Positions 35,340 through 47,700 are shown, counted from the stretch's first letter. The stretch: DNA of 64,000 nt from Flabesymbios commensalis (GCA_964017125.1 OZ024915.1:16174480-16238479); one strand, 5' to 3'. Program-made: numbers and translations. Notes: generated by a model not told the origin, from the sequence alone.

Positions 35340-35490
35340 ACATTTTATTTTAGAAACAACATTTATTTTTAAAACACATCAAATCATCTTCATGCACTAC
35401 AAGTCGAGAATTGCGACAGCAATTCGCGGCTTGTAGTGCATGACAAGATGACAAGATGACAAGATGACAATGGTAAATTCAGATATGAGA
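35340..35490. repeat. Hairpin repeat family C copy
   Basis: CACTACAAGTCGAGAATTGC pairs with GCAATTCGCGGCTTGTAGTG. It is followed by three tandem ACAAGATG words and GACAATGGTAAATTCAG. The same hairpin recurs at 40690-40839, where the terminal GGCCTGAAAGGGTTAA is preserved. Confidence 0.75.
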
Positions 35491-36676
35491 TTATAGGTCC
35501 CTGTCCAAGTGTGAGAATACTGCAGGCAAAGCGGCCGGGACCTTAAGTTCCCACTGCTTTGTTAAAAAAAAAAGCTCGTCATGCAGCTGAAATTCTATTT
35601 GAATTTTAAATTTGAATGGCCACGAAACTGGAACTGTAACTGTGTTACAGTACTACCTTTTCGTGGTATTGTGTATGTACCGTAATATTTTATTTTAAGG
35701 CTACACACATTTATGGTAATGCAGCGTGCTTGCCGATAATGTTTCTTATTTGCATCGACAGCTATTTTGAAGCACTGCTTGCCCGAGAACTGGGTGCTAC
35801 TGTAGCTTAACTCGATTGGTAAGGCTACTAGAGAGAATTTTTAATTTTAATTCACAGGTGAATCTTGTCTATTAATATACCTTGCCTATGCATTACTCTT
35901 TATTTTATTTTTGCACGAGAAAAAGGATGCTCGACCATTGCTTGACATAAAATTGTTTAGACGTGTGTGATACAGGAACTTCTTCTCTAGTTCTGTAAAC
36001 TCTCACAGCTATTAGGAAGACTGAATTATCTGTTTTCCTATTAATCTACCAATTTTGGAAAATATAATTTTTAGTCCACACATCATTCAAATTTCGTAAA
36101 AAGTCGTGTTTTAAAGCACATCTCATGAGCATTTTCTGCATAGAAGTGATATGTTACAGAAGTTGGTTGATGCAACATTTTAATACCTTCGATTTATTAC
36201 CTGTAATTTGTACAATCTGTCAAATCAAGCTGTGCTATTCAATTCTAGTTTAAAAAACACATTCTCGTAGCATTTCTGTCTGTCTCTGAGTTTAGACTGT
36301 TGAGCTTAGGCTGTTTCTTGCCGTTTCTATGTGACGTTTTCGTTACTTTTCACGGTCTTTAGATTAAGGATATTACGGATTATATAAATATAGATGTTAC
36401 AAACCATGTTAAACTGACGTATTACAGTAAAATATATGACAATAAGTTCATGAATTACACATTAAAAAAAATGAAATGAATCGGGCTTTAGGCCACCTTT
36501 GTGCACATATAGGCTTCAACTAAAATTCAACATGGTCAATTTTGTATTTCGTGAAAATATATCCCGCTCACGAGAAAATTCAGAACTTTTTACAGACAAC
36601 AACGGAAGTCAATTTGAGCAATTTGTATGGTATTTTATTCCATTTCAAACCTAAAATTCCTGAACTATTCACATAC
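35491..36676. other. Gene-free stretch downstream of the SLC16 exons
   Basis: I looked here for the last SLC16 exon (transmembrane segments 11 and 12) on the minus strand and found none that I can support. AT-rich, with no other feature. Confidence 0.4.
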
Positions 36677-37414
36677 CTGCTACAGGTGGTCCGGCAAGCG
36701 AACCTATACATGACCCTACCGTGGATGCCCCCATAGCCAATGTCACTGCATCTTGTCCGAACACATTCGTAAAAGTAGGTACAAGCATTCCTAGTTGTAA
36801 ACCAAAACCAACACCTATGCCAATACTGCATAATATACTGTACCAAAACAGGTCTGTTGCGAGTGGAATTATCACAACACATAGTCCACGCAATATGTTT
36901 CCAATTGCAAATAGAAGTATGACATCAAAATGATAACAATTATCTACAAACGCCAATATTAGACGAATGGAAACAGATGATATGCCAATTGCAGAAATTA
37001 GAAGAGCGGCTTGTCCTTTTTCTAAGCCACCATTTCTGGCTAAATCTGCCATAAATACAAAAGCCATCAATCCACCGAAATTCCAGCATATTTGCGTGAG
37101 GAATAATAGTAAGAACTCTACATTAAGAAGGGTTTCCTTCAAGACGTTTTTTCTGTTATTATTTACATTTTGCATTGGGCGTGTCGGGACAGCAATGACG
37201 ATAAAAATATGAAGTTGTGCCATAATACAGCCGAGTATCACCATGGTCATTCTCCAGCCCATTGTTCTTATCAGATGATGCATCAAGTGAGGAATAGTGA
37301 GCATCCCTATACCTGACCCTGTACTCGTTATGGCCAGGGCTGCTGTTCTATGTTTGTCAAAGTAAAATCCAGGCAAAACCATCGATGGCGTTAATTGCAT
37401 TCCAAAGCCTACAC
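36677..37414 (-). CDS. SLC16 monocarboxylate-transporter-like gene, third visible exon
   Basis: This 738-base exon encodes 246 residues from VGFGMQLTPSMVLPGFYFDK to STVGSCIGSLAGPPVAG. It covers roughly transmembrane segments 4 to 10 of a 12-segment major facilitator, with the long cytoplasmic loop around VIAVPTRPMQNVNNNRK. The FYFDKHRTAALAITSTGSGIG segment is the family signature for segment 4-5 (FxxRRxLAxGxAxAGSxxG). Splice signals are good: acceptor TTTCTCAG before GTGTAGG, donor GTAGCAG then GTATGT. Both borders are phase 1 and split a glycine codon. The family moves monocarboxylates or related solutes with protons across the plasma membrane; this member's substrate cannot be told. The C-terminal exon was not found. 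Confidence 0.9.
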
Positions 37415-38510
37415 CTGAGAAATATGACATATAAAAGTATCTGTATTTTCTCAATTTAATTCGCACTCCAGTTTGTTGTAAAAACAGCATTCACAATAAT
37501 AATAATAATAATAGTAACAACAAAAACAACAAAAACAACAAATCACACGGAAGGTACTTTTTGAACTACAGTACCTTACTTTAGCAACCATTTCAGATTT
37601 TAAAATCATCCAGAAATTTGACTAGAATTAAATTTTGCAATATCTCATAACATAATAACCTTCCACATCGCGATAGCTGTAGGCATTATTTTTATTGTCA
37701 AAAAAATCCTGTATTTAAATTTAGTAAAAACAATTAATTTCTTGTATTATCCTTCCTGACTTCATTTAACACCCCATTTCATGTGCATGTAAATTCCCCC
37801 TGTATAACACATCATCGAGAAAACTTTCCGCCATCAGTGTTTAGTATTATTTTACCTATTAAAGATTATCACAGCTGATGGCAATTTCTGCGATGGGACA
37901 TGTTGTTTACAACATACGTGAGCTTTTAATAATCAATAAAAAAAATAGATTGGTATGTGTTCCTGTTATAAAAATTGTGTAAATACTGCTATTGTGACTT
38001 GTTTTGTGAAACTATCCATTTATGCTGTATTTATATGATTTATTTCTATTGCAATATATGATAGAAGTTGACATTAGCATAGGCGATGGGAATAGAATGG
38101 TGTAACGAATCAGCTGCGGAAACAAGGTGACGTCTTTGGTAATCCAAACCGGTCATCTAAAAACAACCTTAAAAATGCATTATGAAATATTAATCAAAAA
38201 TTGGATAAAAGCTAGATTGTCATCAAAAACAAATTTACATGACTGACAGCAATACAGTTGAAATCGAAGATGGCAGACAACAAATGTTGACCCACATAAA
38301 GAAGATGGCCGCAAAAACAATCATTATATCCGATAGCAAGATGCACTGGGTAACGTCTCGCGGCCAAAGTGAATCGGCAACACTCGATATGTGTGAATAT
38401 GTGTGCGGCGATCTGTACCAATTACTCAGATTTGTATTCAGCACACTGAAATCATGACCCCCAACTAAAATAACCCTTTGCATGGGTGTCGTCTCTACTG
38501 TGATCTATAT

Positions 38511-38734
38511 TTACCCCTTAAAGCGCTGAATTTTTAATGTAAACCATGGAGACCAAAAACTGTTATGCAATTTGAAATCATCATAAATGTCTTAGTTAGA
38601 TCTTTCTGATTCATATGAATACCTATGTTATGGGGTTACGGCCATTAGAAATATATTTACTCTTACAGCGTTGGGACTGACTTTAGTCGTCAGAATCTGA
38701 CGACTAAAGTCGATCCCCGCGCTGTAAGGGTTAA
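38511..38734 (-). repeat. Hairpin repeat family A, near complete
   Basis: It runs from TTACCCCTTAAAGCGCTGAA to GCGCTGTAAGGGTTAA, with body words CATGGAGACCAAAAAC, AATGTCTTAGTTAGATC and CTATGTTATGGGGTTACGGC. The hairpin is GACTTTAGTCGTCAGAATCT / GACGACTAAAGTC. Confidence 0.8.
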
Positions 38735-39316
38735 AAAATGCCGGACATAAAGGGATTAGCATGATTCAGATTACAGTGATGGTATTGTTTCATAGGTTAG
38801 AGCTCGGACGTACCCCGTAGATATTTTGGTTGGCGGCAATTTGAATAGAAAACATTTTGCTTTAATATGTTGTGCAGGTTTTGTAATAGACGTCAATCGT
38901 TCCGTGATAATAATAATAACAACAGTGTGGCTATCTTGTTGTTGGCTATTATTTTATTCTTTAGGCCATGTTCTCTCTTGAGGTCAATGACGACATTTTT
39001 TTTTGTTGGCTATCTAGTATTCCAGCCGTCTTATTTTCTCATTGTTCTGTGAATACAATAACTTTGTGGCCATCTTACAGCAGGCCATTTTTTTAGCAAT
39101 TCTCTTTTGTGTTTCTTTGTGGGCCATCTTGGATTTCAACCATCCCGATGTAAGTCATTTTACTTTTGTCCACTATCTTGGATTAATGCAATCTTGTTTT
39201 ATCATGGCTATATCCCGAGCCATTTTACGGCAATTTGTTTCTTAGACGTTGTCTTTCCCCAGAGGTTTGCAGCCCGCAGCTCATTGGCTACACATTACAA
39301 TTCCTATTGTCTATAC

Positions 39317-39396
39317 TGCCGTGCAAAGCCAAAAGGTATTATCTGCTTACTTTACAAGTAAGCAGATACTGCCTTCAGGCTTAGCAGGGCAGTATA
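39317..39396. repeat. Short hairpin repeat, ACTGCC ends
   Basis: ACTGCCGTGCAAAGCC at left pairs with GGCTTAGCAGGGCAGT at right, and ATCTGCTTACTT pairs with AAGTAAGCAGAT around the centre. TATA lies outside both ends. A related copy lies near 27427-27507. Confidence 0.7.
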
Positions 39397-39446
39397 GCTC
39401 CCTTACATACAGTACATCACTCTTATAATGAATCACTCTTACTTAC

Positions 39447-39590
39447 CAGCCACAACGCCGTAGGTAATGTATAACCAGCTAATGCTGGGAACAAATGCGC
39501 TTGATACAATTCCTGTTGTTCCCATGAGAGCGCCAGCTAACAAAGTGGGTCTAAAGCCGTAACGTTGTGCTACTATTCCGGCGAAAGGAC
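39447..39590 (-). CDS. SLC16 monocarboxylate-transporter-like gene, second visible exon
   Basis: A 144-base exon encoding 48 residues with the pattern PFAGIVAQRYGFRPTLLAG then ALMGTTGIVSSAFVPSISWL. This is the segment 2-3 loop (GxxxxRFGxRPxxxxG) typical of the SLC16 family. The acceptor CTCCCTAAG and donor GTGGCTG then GTAAGT are canonical. Phase 1 at both ends makes it a symmetric exon. The joined junctions read MFIT-G-PFAG and YGVVA-G-VGFG, which support the exon order on the minus strand. Confidence 0.9.
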
Positions 39591-40689
39591 CTTAGGGAGG
39601 AGAGACAGAAATCCGTACATGACATACATGATTAAAACATCTATGAAGCATTTTGATATGAGTAGATATATAGTTTATATATTAAATTAGAAGTTATACA
39701 ATAATATATATGAAAGGCATGTATTTCTATTTTCTATACTATTTACTGAAGATTTGCTGTGTTTGCAGTGCAAAATTATTGTTACCGTGACTCGTGCTAT
39801 CCTGTCCTATATAGCCTGATGTCACGATAGGAAACCAATTAAAAGCGATTAGAACGATAGTAAATCATTTTAAATCTGAACTTATTGTAGGCTACAAACT
39901 GTTGTTTAAAGTGGATTAGACTATTTCGTAATCGCCGAGCTTTATGAGATTGTTCTTTATGGCATAAAAATATATGGTTAGTAAGCTTTCGTAATGTTAT
40001 TTTATCTAAGCGTGATATGTTTCTATTTGAGAGAACTTTGTGGCAATATAACTGTGTCCTAGATCTGAGAAGTAGCATAAAATAGTTCGCCATAAAGACT
40101 TAATGTTCAAGCACTGAGGCCAAAATGGTGGCTTTGTTTGACAGTGAATCAAAGTGTTTTATATTACTTTTCAAGCGGGATTTCATCAACAGATAGAAAG
40201 AGTGTGTATTATAGCAGGTTATTGTAAGGTTATGATGACATAAAACTGTACTTTTATTGTAAATATTGATGTTATATTTCATAGAAAATACTCCCATTGA
40301 CAATACATGTGTACTGCTACGCCACTGAGGGAACACATTTGTCATGGTATATCTTTGTTTATGTTAGTGTTCGTGTGATCCTATAGGTCACTAAACTTAT
40401 TGTATTGTTTTATGAGATGCCTAAATCACGATATCAGGTTGTATAAGTACTTATATCAGTAAAAGCAGGGGCTTGGAGGGTTGTTTTTATTGGGTAGGTT
40501 CACCTATGGACGAGATGTAAATCGGCGGGATAAGGAAGAGTATATAAGGAAATAGGTTGGTAGCAGGGACACACAGAGAGCAGAAAGAGGCACACAATGA
40601 TTTAGAGACTAGGTAAGTTAACCTTTTTACATACCTGAAAACAGGCTTAATTTCCCTACAACTAAGGGTTTTAGAACGAAAATGCACAT

Positions 40690-40839
40690 GAAAATGGTTT
40701 ACCAATACATGGCAATTTTCTTTACTTTTCCAACCACTTCAAATCATCTTCATCCACTACAAGTCGAGAATTGCGGCAGCAATTCGCGGCTTGTAGTGGA
40801 TGAAGATGACAATGATAAATTCAGGCCTGAAAGGGTTAA
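40690..40839. repeat. Hairpin repeat family C copy with intact right end
   Basis: The hairpin CCACTACAAGTCGAGAATTG / CAATTCGCGGCTTGTAGTGG lies at about 40757-40801. It is followed by ATGACAATGATAAATTCAGG and CCTGAAAGGGTTAA. The left limit is approximate. It lies in the SLC16 intron. Confidence 0.75.
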
Positions 40840-40979
40840 GAGCCATCCTAGTAGCAGATTAGTCAGTAGACAGACACACTCAGCATACATCAATTATATT
40901 CCTATTACAGTCCATCTCAGGCCAGCTCCCAGCATCACTACAAACCAGAACCAGTTACATTTTATCTGGTAAGCCAATC

Positions 40980-41400
40980 CAATGGTATCCTTCCTCATCA
41001 TTCAGTTAGGTTACCTATAGACAGGATATATTAGGTCGGGTTGAGTTACAGGATGGTCTTCCACCATTTCTGATAGCTAGTAGTTATTACTAGGCCTACT
41101 ATCAGTTGAGCTCATTTTTGGCTATTAGGGTCAATGAAGTTAGGTTTAAATTAAGGTTTAGTCTGGTTGAGTCAGATAATGGTCTTATACCATGTATCTT
41201 AGCTATAGTGGTTATTACTACTAATAGTTATTCTCAGCTTTAGCTGTTTTAGAATACACTTAGGATTAGTCGGGTTGAGTGAGAGAATGATCTTATATCA
41301 TGTGCTATGGCTATAGTGGTATTATTGCTATTAGTTGAACTCAATATGAGTTTCAGGTTATAGTGTTGAGAAAGTTATTATTAATTATATGTATAGGTCA
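40980..41400. repeat. Imperfect tandem repeat, unit about 120 bases
   Basis: Words such as GGTCGGGTTGAGT / GTCTGGTTGAGTCAG / GTCGGGTTGAGTGAGAG recur near 41034, 41161 and 41269. Each is followed by an ATGGTCTTATACCATGT-type word, TAGCTATAGTGGTTATTACT and a TAGTTGAACTCA tail. Non-coding, in the SLC16 intron. Confidence 0.65.
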
Positions 41401-41544
41401 GGGTAAGAGAACTCGTATGTTTTATTATATGGTGGAAGTGGAAGGGGAGAGACTCTGTCATGTGGTAGATTCAGGGATTCTAGAATAGCAGCTGAAACCA
41501 AAGCATGATGTGCGGCCAGGGAATGTAGATTCAGGGAATCTAGT

Positions 41545-41765
41545 TAGCAGGGTGATACAGTAGTAGGTATATTTGTGGCAGATCTTTATGAGTGCATAAG
41601 TAGAGAGTAAGATAATGGATAGCTGAGGTTGTGTACCTGATATGTGTAAGGGAGTCCAGTGGGGAGATAATGTGCTGCCAGGAAGATCTAGATAGCAGGG
41701 TGATACAGTAGTAGGTATATTCGGGGTGGACCTTTATGAGTGCGTAAGTTCAAAGTAGAATAATG
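41545..41765. repeat. Tandem repeat, unit about 150 bases
   Basis: GCAGGGTGATACAGTAGTAG then GTATATT, TTTATGAGTGC.TAAGT and ATAATGG.AG occur near 41549 and again near 41696. A third fragment, GAGTAGTAGGTATATTCGGG, appears at about 43354 on the far side of the TTCATGAA tract. The tract therefore seems to have expanded inside this array. Confidence 0.65.
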
Positions 41766-41874
41766 GGCAGGAGTTGATGTTAAGAACCCGGGTTGTGTGA
41801 ATAGAACTAATGAGAGGAAAGAACTAAGGACAGACAGAGGATCAGAAAAAAAGATACTCCCCGATGAGATGAAG

Positions 41875-43345
41875 TTCATCAAGTGATGGACGTTGATGAA
41901 GGTTCATGAACATTCATGAACATTTATCAATGCTTCATCAAGCCAGTTCATGAACTGTTCATCAAAAACAGTTCATGACAAATCATGAATATTAATGAAC
42001 ACTTGATAAACTAATGTTGTTCATGATTTAGTTCATGAAGTTCATATGGATAGGTTCATGAACAGTCATCAATTTTTATGAACTTGGTAGAATCAATTCA
42101 GTTCATAGATTGTTCATGAAAGTTTATGAGAGAGTTTCATGAACTTTAAGGAATTATTATGAACTTGATAAGTCTTAATTCGGTTCATGACTAGTTAATG
42201 AAAGTTCATGGGGGACTGTTTCATGAACTGTGATGAATTGTTATGAGCTTTGATGAATTATTATGAACTTGATAAATCTTAATTCTGTTCATGGCTAGTT
42301 CATGAAAGTTCATGGGAGAGTTTCATGAACTTTAATGAATTATTATGACCTTGATAGGTCCTACCTTTTTTCATGGCTAGTTCATGAAAGTTATGAAGGC
42401 CTGTTTCATGAACTATGATGAATTGTTATGAACTTGATTGGGCTCTTTTGTTAGTTCATCGTTGTTCGTTAAAGTTCACACTTTGATGAATTATTATGAA
42501 CTTGATAAGTCTTAATTCGGTTTATGGCTAGTTCATGAAAGTTCATGAGGGACAGTTTCATGAACCATGATAAATTGTTTCGAGTTTGAAATCTCAATTT
42601 AGTTTATGGTTTGTTCATGAAAGTTTATGAACTGTGGTGAATGAAAGCCTAATTACCCTGGCGAGTATGATGTCAACTACGCAATGGCTAAATAACTAAT
42701 TAATTAGCAAATTGAGATAATCTGAGTTAGATTATCAGCCCCCGGGTATCAACCAAAGATTACAGAATATTTTGGGAATAATTAGTTTCTCAGTTTTCTG
42801 TTCAGTTTTGTGTAATACTGTCAGAGAGGCGATCTCTTTTTTAATTAATAAAATGAAGCTTAATTAGCTTGCTGTGTTTAAGTAGGAAGTAACCTCGTAA
42901 AAATCTAAACCCCGATCAAAATACTATATGAATTTTACAGGTCAAAAGACTTAGATTGGAAAGTTAATGAATCTTCATGATCAATTCGTGAACATTCATG
43001 ATTTGTTGTTCAGGAACATTCATAAACAGTTCATTAACACATTTAATGAACGTTCATGAATATTCATCAGCTATCTGGTTCATGAATTTGTTGAGTTCAT
43101 GGTCGTTCATGAACTAGCCTTGGTTCATGAATTATCTGATTTCATGACCGTTCATGAACAACTCATGTTCATGAACAAAGTGGGAGTTCATGAACAGAAT
43201 AAGAACTTTCACGAAAGTCTCATTTGTTGTTCAAGAATATTCATGAACCGTTCATGAGCACGTTTATGAACGTTCATAGTTTTTTGTTCATGAATATTCA
43301 TGAACTATTCATGAATGTTCTTGAACAGTTCATGATCATCTCACC
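41875..43345. repeat. TTCATGAA-dominated cryptic repeat tract
   Basis: About 1.4 kb in which the self-complementary word TTCATGAA and close variants (GTTCATGAAC, TTCATGAAAGTTCATG) recur dozens of times at short irregular spacing. It has two dense blocks (41875-42650 and 42950-43345) separated by ordinary sequence. In the first block a longer unit of about 75-85 bases is visible (GGCTAGTTCATGAAAGTTCA then TTTCATGAACT and GAACTTGATA). It lies in the long SLC16 intron. No coding potential. Confidence 0.85.
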
Positions 43346-44079
43346 TTGGACTGAGTAGTAGGTATATTCGGGGCGGACAGTATAATTGCATAAGATGTGA
43401 ACCATACTCTGAAGAAACCCCTGATGTGTGGCAGCCAGCTAGCGTTTTATTAAAACGCACCACTACATTATTTTCTTTGTTTTATTATGAGAGATCCTCA
43501 TTATGGTCGGATGCGTTAAAAGGGCTTTATCCTGTACAGAACCAGCTCCCCTATAGGCATTGCTCCGCGTAGATTGCCTCTAAACAAGCATCAACTGCCG
43601 TAAGGTATGCTACACGATGTATAAAATAAAACCAGAACTTTAATTCCGCAGAGCTACTGCTAGTTCAACTGTCGCACACACGCGTTTTAATTGGGCAAAA
43701 AAATATCGCAGTTATAGTTTTCATTCATACCGATTGTATGAGTAGGCCTACATATTATTATTCCCCTGTATATCAGTAAGAAAAAAACAAATACGATGAC
43801 GATAGGAGTTTCATTGCCAAGAATATATTGTCCTTTATTGTAAGTAAAAATAAACTGTTAACAAAATTGTGTAAGTGATTTGGTATTAGTTATTTTATCA
43901 GACATTATCCATAAATGCAAGGCAAACACATCATTTATCACTGTTTACGATGTTATATTATTGTAAGCATTATAAAAATATATCACATATAGATATTTCA
44001 TAACATATACAACGTGCTAATGCAAATAAAATATTGAATTTCAACAGTGAAGTTATCTTTGATATTCAGATAATCTGAC
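43346..44079. other. Intronic sequence without further features
   Basis: AT-rich part of the SLC16 intron. After the GTAGTAGGTATATTCGGGGC fragment I see no repeat or exon. Confidence 0.45.
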
Positions 44080-44291
44080 CTGTGATGAACATAACTGCTA
44101 TATTGACTGAGCTGATCCACCCCGTTCTTTCTTGACCTTTTTCGAAAATTTCTAGCCATTCTACGACCAGAGGTGCAACAGAATAGGCAATCCCTTGTGA
44201 AAACATCAAAATCAGTAGACAACAAGAAGCTACTGCTAAACTCCTTCTATTTTCTAAGCTCTCAGGTGCTTTTGTGTTTTCTTCACATAAT
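44080..44291 (-). CDS. SLC16 monocarboxylate-transporter-like gene, first visible exon
   Basis: This exon encodes about 70 residues: ENTKAPESLENRRSLAVASC, a first membrane segment (CCLLILMFSQGIAYSVAPLVV), a loop with FEKGQERTGWISSVN, and the start of segment 2 (IAVMFITG). The TxWxxS-like TGWISSV is conserved in the family. The more usual DGGWGW signature before segment 1 is not present. The donor ATCACAG then GTCAGA is acceptable and joins in phase to 39590. Upstream, TGTTTTAG is a plausible acceptor that would need a further 5' exon. Alternatively translation could begin at an ATG at 44318-44320. I cannot decide between them. Confidence 0.82.
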
Positions 44292-44404
44292 CTAAAACAG
44301 CATAGTTCAAAGTTATGCATTATTATTATTAAAATGCGTATATAGACAATTTTCTGTCAAATAATTCATTTGCAGGTATAACATATAGATACGAATCCTT
44401 ATAT

Positions 44405-44782
44405 ATACTATACCCAGCAAACATTAAACGTTAAGCCAGCGTTTTTTTCAATGTTTGTTAATCGCTTGCGACACCCAACATTAACCCGTAGGCGTGGGGA
44501 TAGACTTTACACGTCAGAATCTGACGTCTGTAAACGTGAGATTATGACGTCTAAAGTCGATCCCCGCACTGTAAGAGTAAAAATATTTATAATGGCCGTA
44601 GACCCATAACATAGCTATTCAAATGAATCGGAAAGAGCTAACTAAGACATTTATAATGATTGCAAATTGAATAAAACTCTTTGGTCTCCATGGTTTCCAA
44701 TAAAAAATCAGCGTTTCAAGGGTAACATATAGACATAAAAGGGTTAAAACCACATGTGATACACGTGTCGTGTTTGCTGAGT
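44405..44782. repeat. CCAGC repeat apparently containing a family A element
   Basis: CCCAGCAAACATTAAACG at 44405 has a plausible inverted partner CGTGTTTGCTGAG at 44769-44781. Between them lies a family A copy, 44481-44725, from TTAACCCGTAGGCGTGGGG to TCAGCGTTTCAAGGGTAA. It has the TCAGAATCTGACGT hairpin and the GGCCGTAGACCCATAACATA body. This is the reverse nesting of that at 35009-35322. Confidence 0.65.
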
Positions 44783-44791
44783 ATATATATA

Positions 44792-47700
44792 CAGAGTTTT
44801 CATGAAATGAAAGCTCCATTTATCAAACACAAAATGGACTTTTAATCTCAGGCGAATTCCAAGATTTGCAATTCGTGTTTGGTTCGGTTTTTGTTTGGTT
44901 TTTAGCGACCTCTTTTCAGGAACTCTAATCTGACTGAGCTGTTTCAGTAACTCTAATCTGACTGAGCTGTCCCAGCCATTTAATCCGATAGAAATATAAA
45001 TTTATATACCAGATTCTATGTCTATCAAGAAAATTTTGTATTTCAAATACGTTTCAATAGTTCTTTTAAATCTTAGATATAGTTACGCATTGTTTTTTAA
45101 CATATTCAACCCCGTATCAGAGTCTTTTATTTTGATTTCTTGAAGTTACAGCCCATGCGGCATGACGCCATGAGGTAGACCTAGAGTCAACTCAAATTGT
45201 TATATTATCGCTCACGTTGAAATTGAAAGCGTCTTTGCTGGGACTATTTACTATTTTTAATAGTATTATCGGTACGCGCTGTTAATTTACTCTGACTAGT
45301 CCGAGCAAGTAGGTCTGAGTAAAGACTCAAGTCAAGGCTCTGCCTTTGGACGTCTGGTCTACTCTTGGAGTCTTGTCTCTGTTCTAGGTAGGCCAGGCTA
45401 GACCTGTCCTTTTATATATATATATATATTTTTTAATCTAGACACTGCATATTTGTACCTGTGACCTGTCTAATTTATTCTAATCGCTTTTTGTGTCTTT
45501 TCATGATCATGAAATAAAAAATTAGGCGCTTCATAAAAAAAAATAGGGTCTAGGTCTATATATACAAATGTAATAATCTAGACCATTTCATTTGTCCATT
45601 ACTAGCATTAGACTGGTTGAATCGTCACCCCAGTCACTGACAGTGACACATTTTTTGGATTGACATAAATTCATGAAAAATTCATCTGGATTAATTTTGG
45701 TTTGGACGGTTCTTTCATGATTTTATTAAAAATGTAGGATAAAAAAATAATGTTAGGAATTTAAAATGTAGTGCTAACTTTAAGTTCAATGCACATTGAT
45801 CAAATAATTTTGATAGTAATTTGAATCAATGAGAGTGGTTATGGTTGTTTCTAAGAATTGATTTAGAGTGGCGAGAAATAATCAACTTTAGAGGCGATAA
45901 TCACATAGGCTGATGCTATTTGGTGGTAACCTTTCTGATTCCTTCCAGGAACTGTTTTTCTGTGGGCTATTCTCTGGCTTTGCCAGTGCAGCCTTCGGTT
46001 TCAGATAGGTTTTTGCTGTCAAAAATATATGTGTGGCCCTTTCCTCTTTGTTTGGAGTTTTCAATTTTGTTGTTATGATATGGTTCAATGAAGCATCTAT
46101 GCCACATATTTTTAATCTCAAATTTATATCAATTCTCATAAATGTATAGTTATGCTGGTCGGATCCAAGCTCGTTCTCGTCTACCAATTTGTCAAATTAT
46201 TATTATTATTGAATCTGTGTGACCAATTATTTGATTATAAATGACTCTCATCTTTGTCACATTGACATTGTTGGCTTTTCACGTGGTCTAGTCAGTCTCA
46301 AAACATCACATATCGTTCACTCTTTCTTTGTTTCAATCGTAAATTTCCGCTGTTATTAATTTAACAAATTGATTATAAATCACAAATTCTCATAAACGCA
46401 GCGTAACACTGGTCGGTTTCTCATAAATTTATCCAACATTTGCGGAATGACAAAACGAAAAAATAATTTGCACTTTTGCATACAAATTCGGGTTTGGATG
46501 ATATGCTTCCATAACGTTTAATATGTAGAGGGGGATGGAAAGGAGTTTCATCCTTGTTTCATAACAATTTTGGTTTCATTCAGGTGAAAAAGTGTTAACT
46601 TGTTGTGATTCGCTGAGTAAACACTATGAGATGGCGTTCACTTTAATACAGGAGACAATATTATTATTATTATTATTAATTTTTTTTTAAATCATCGATA
46701 ATTGTCTCAGAGAATTTGTTTAACAAGGATTGATTAACTCTGGAGGCGATAACCACTTCGGCTGCTTTTGTGCTTTTATGCCAATTTGTGGTTGACTCAA
46801 TGATTCCTTTCAGGAACTGTTTTTCCTGTGGGCCATTCTCTGGCGTTGCCAGTGCGGCCTTATGGGGTTTCAGATAGGTCTTGTTGTCAGAAACATATGT
46901 TTTTGGCCCTTTTCCTCGTTGTTGGGAGTTTTATCTTTGTTACTTAAATTTTTTGGGTACATTTTAACGTGTGATTTGCAGGGCAAAAATTTCCTAATAA
47001 TATAACTCAATAAGAGGAGCGATTGTTGTTTCTAGGATTTTATTTAGCAAGAATTGATAAACTCTGGAGGCGATAATCACATTGGCTGATGCCAAATTGT
47101 GGTTGACCCACTGATTCCTGTCAGGATTTGTTTCCTGTGGGCTATTTTCTGGCCTAGCCAGTACAGCTTTCGGTTTCAGATATGTCTTTGTCAAAACTAT
47201 GTTTTTGGCACCTTTCCTCTTTGATTGGAGTTTTCTTTTTTTGTTACTTTTGGTTCAATGAAGCATAGCTACCAGCTAAAATAAAAATTTAAATATACAA
47301 TATTAGTGCTCATGAAGGTATTTAAACAGGTCGGATTTTCAGTTATTCATCGGCCGGCTGCACTTTAAATGTAGGTTTAAAATAATTCATGTTAGGAAGT
47401 TAAGATTTAACGTTCTAATTAGTAATACTTTAAATTATTGAGAAGAGCTATAGTTGATAATCTCTTGGTTTCATTTTATGTAATTAATGCAATTATGCCA
47501 ATTTGTGATGACTCTAGAATAATCCCAGGGGCTGGTTTTCCTGTAGGCCATTTTCTGGCTTTGCCGAAGTGACTTTAGGTTCCAAGTGGATCCTATGAAA
47601 TTATGTCTGGGTCACTATTTTTATTCTAAGTTTTCATCTTTGTTTGTTTTCGTAAAGTTTAGTGATCCAGCTGCTTTGAAATTAAATTTAAAAAAAAAAT

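Larger units (their letters stand above)
37415..39446 (-). other. SLC16 intron
   Basis: About 2.0 kb between two exons. It contains a family A repeat (38511-38734) and a small hairpin repeat (39317-39396), and otherwise AT-rich sequence including an AAC/AAT-rich tract near 37495-37540. Donor and acceptor follow GT-AG. Confidence 0.8.

Noticed and set aside
41875-43345. CRISPR-like array
   Set aside because: The repeats are short, irregular and mostly self-complementary, without unique spacers of constant length, and the genome is eukaryotic.
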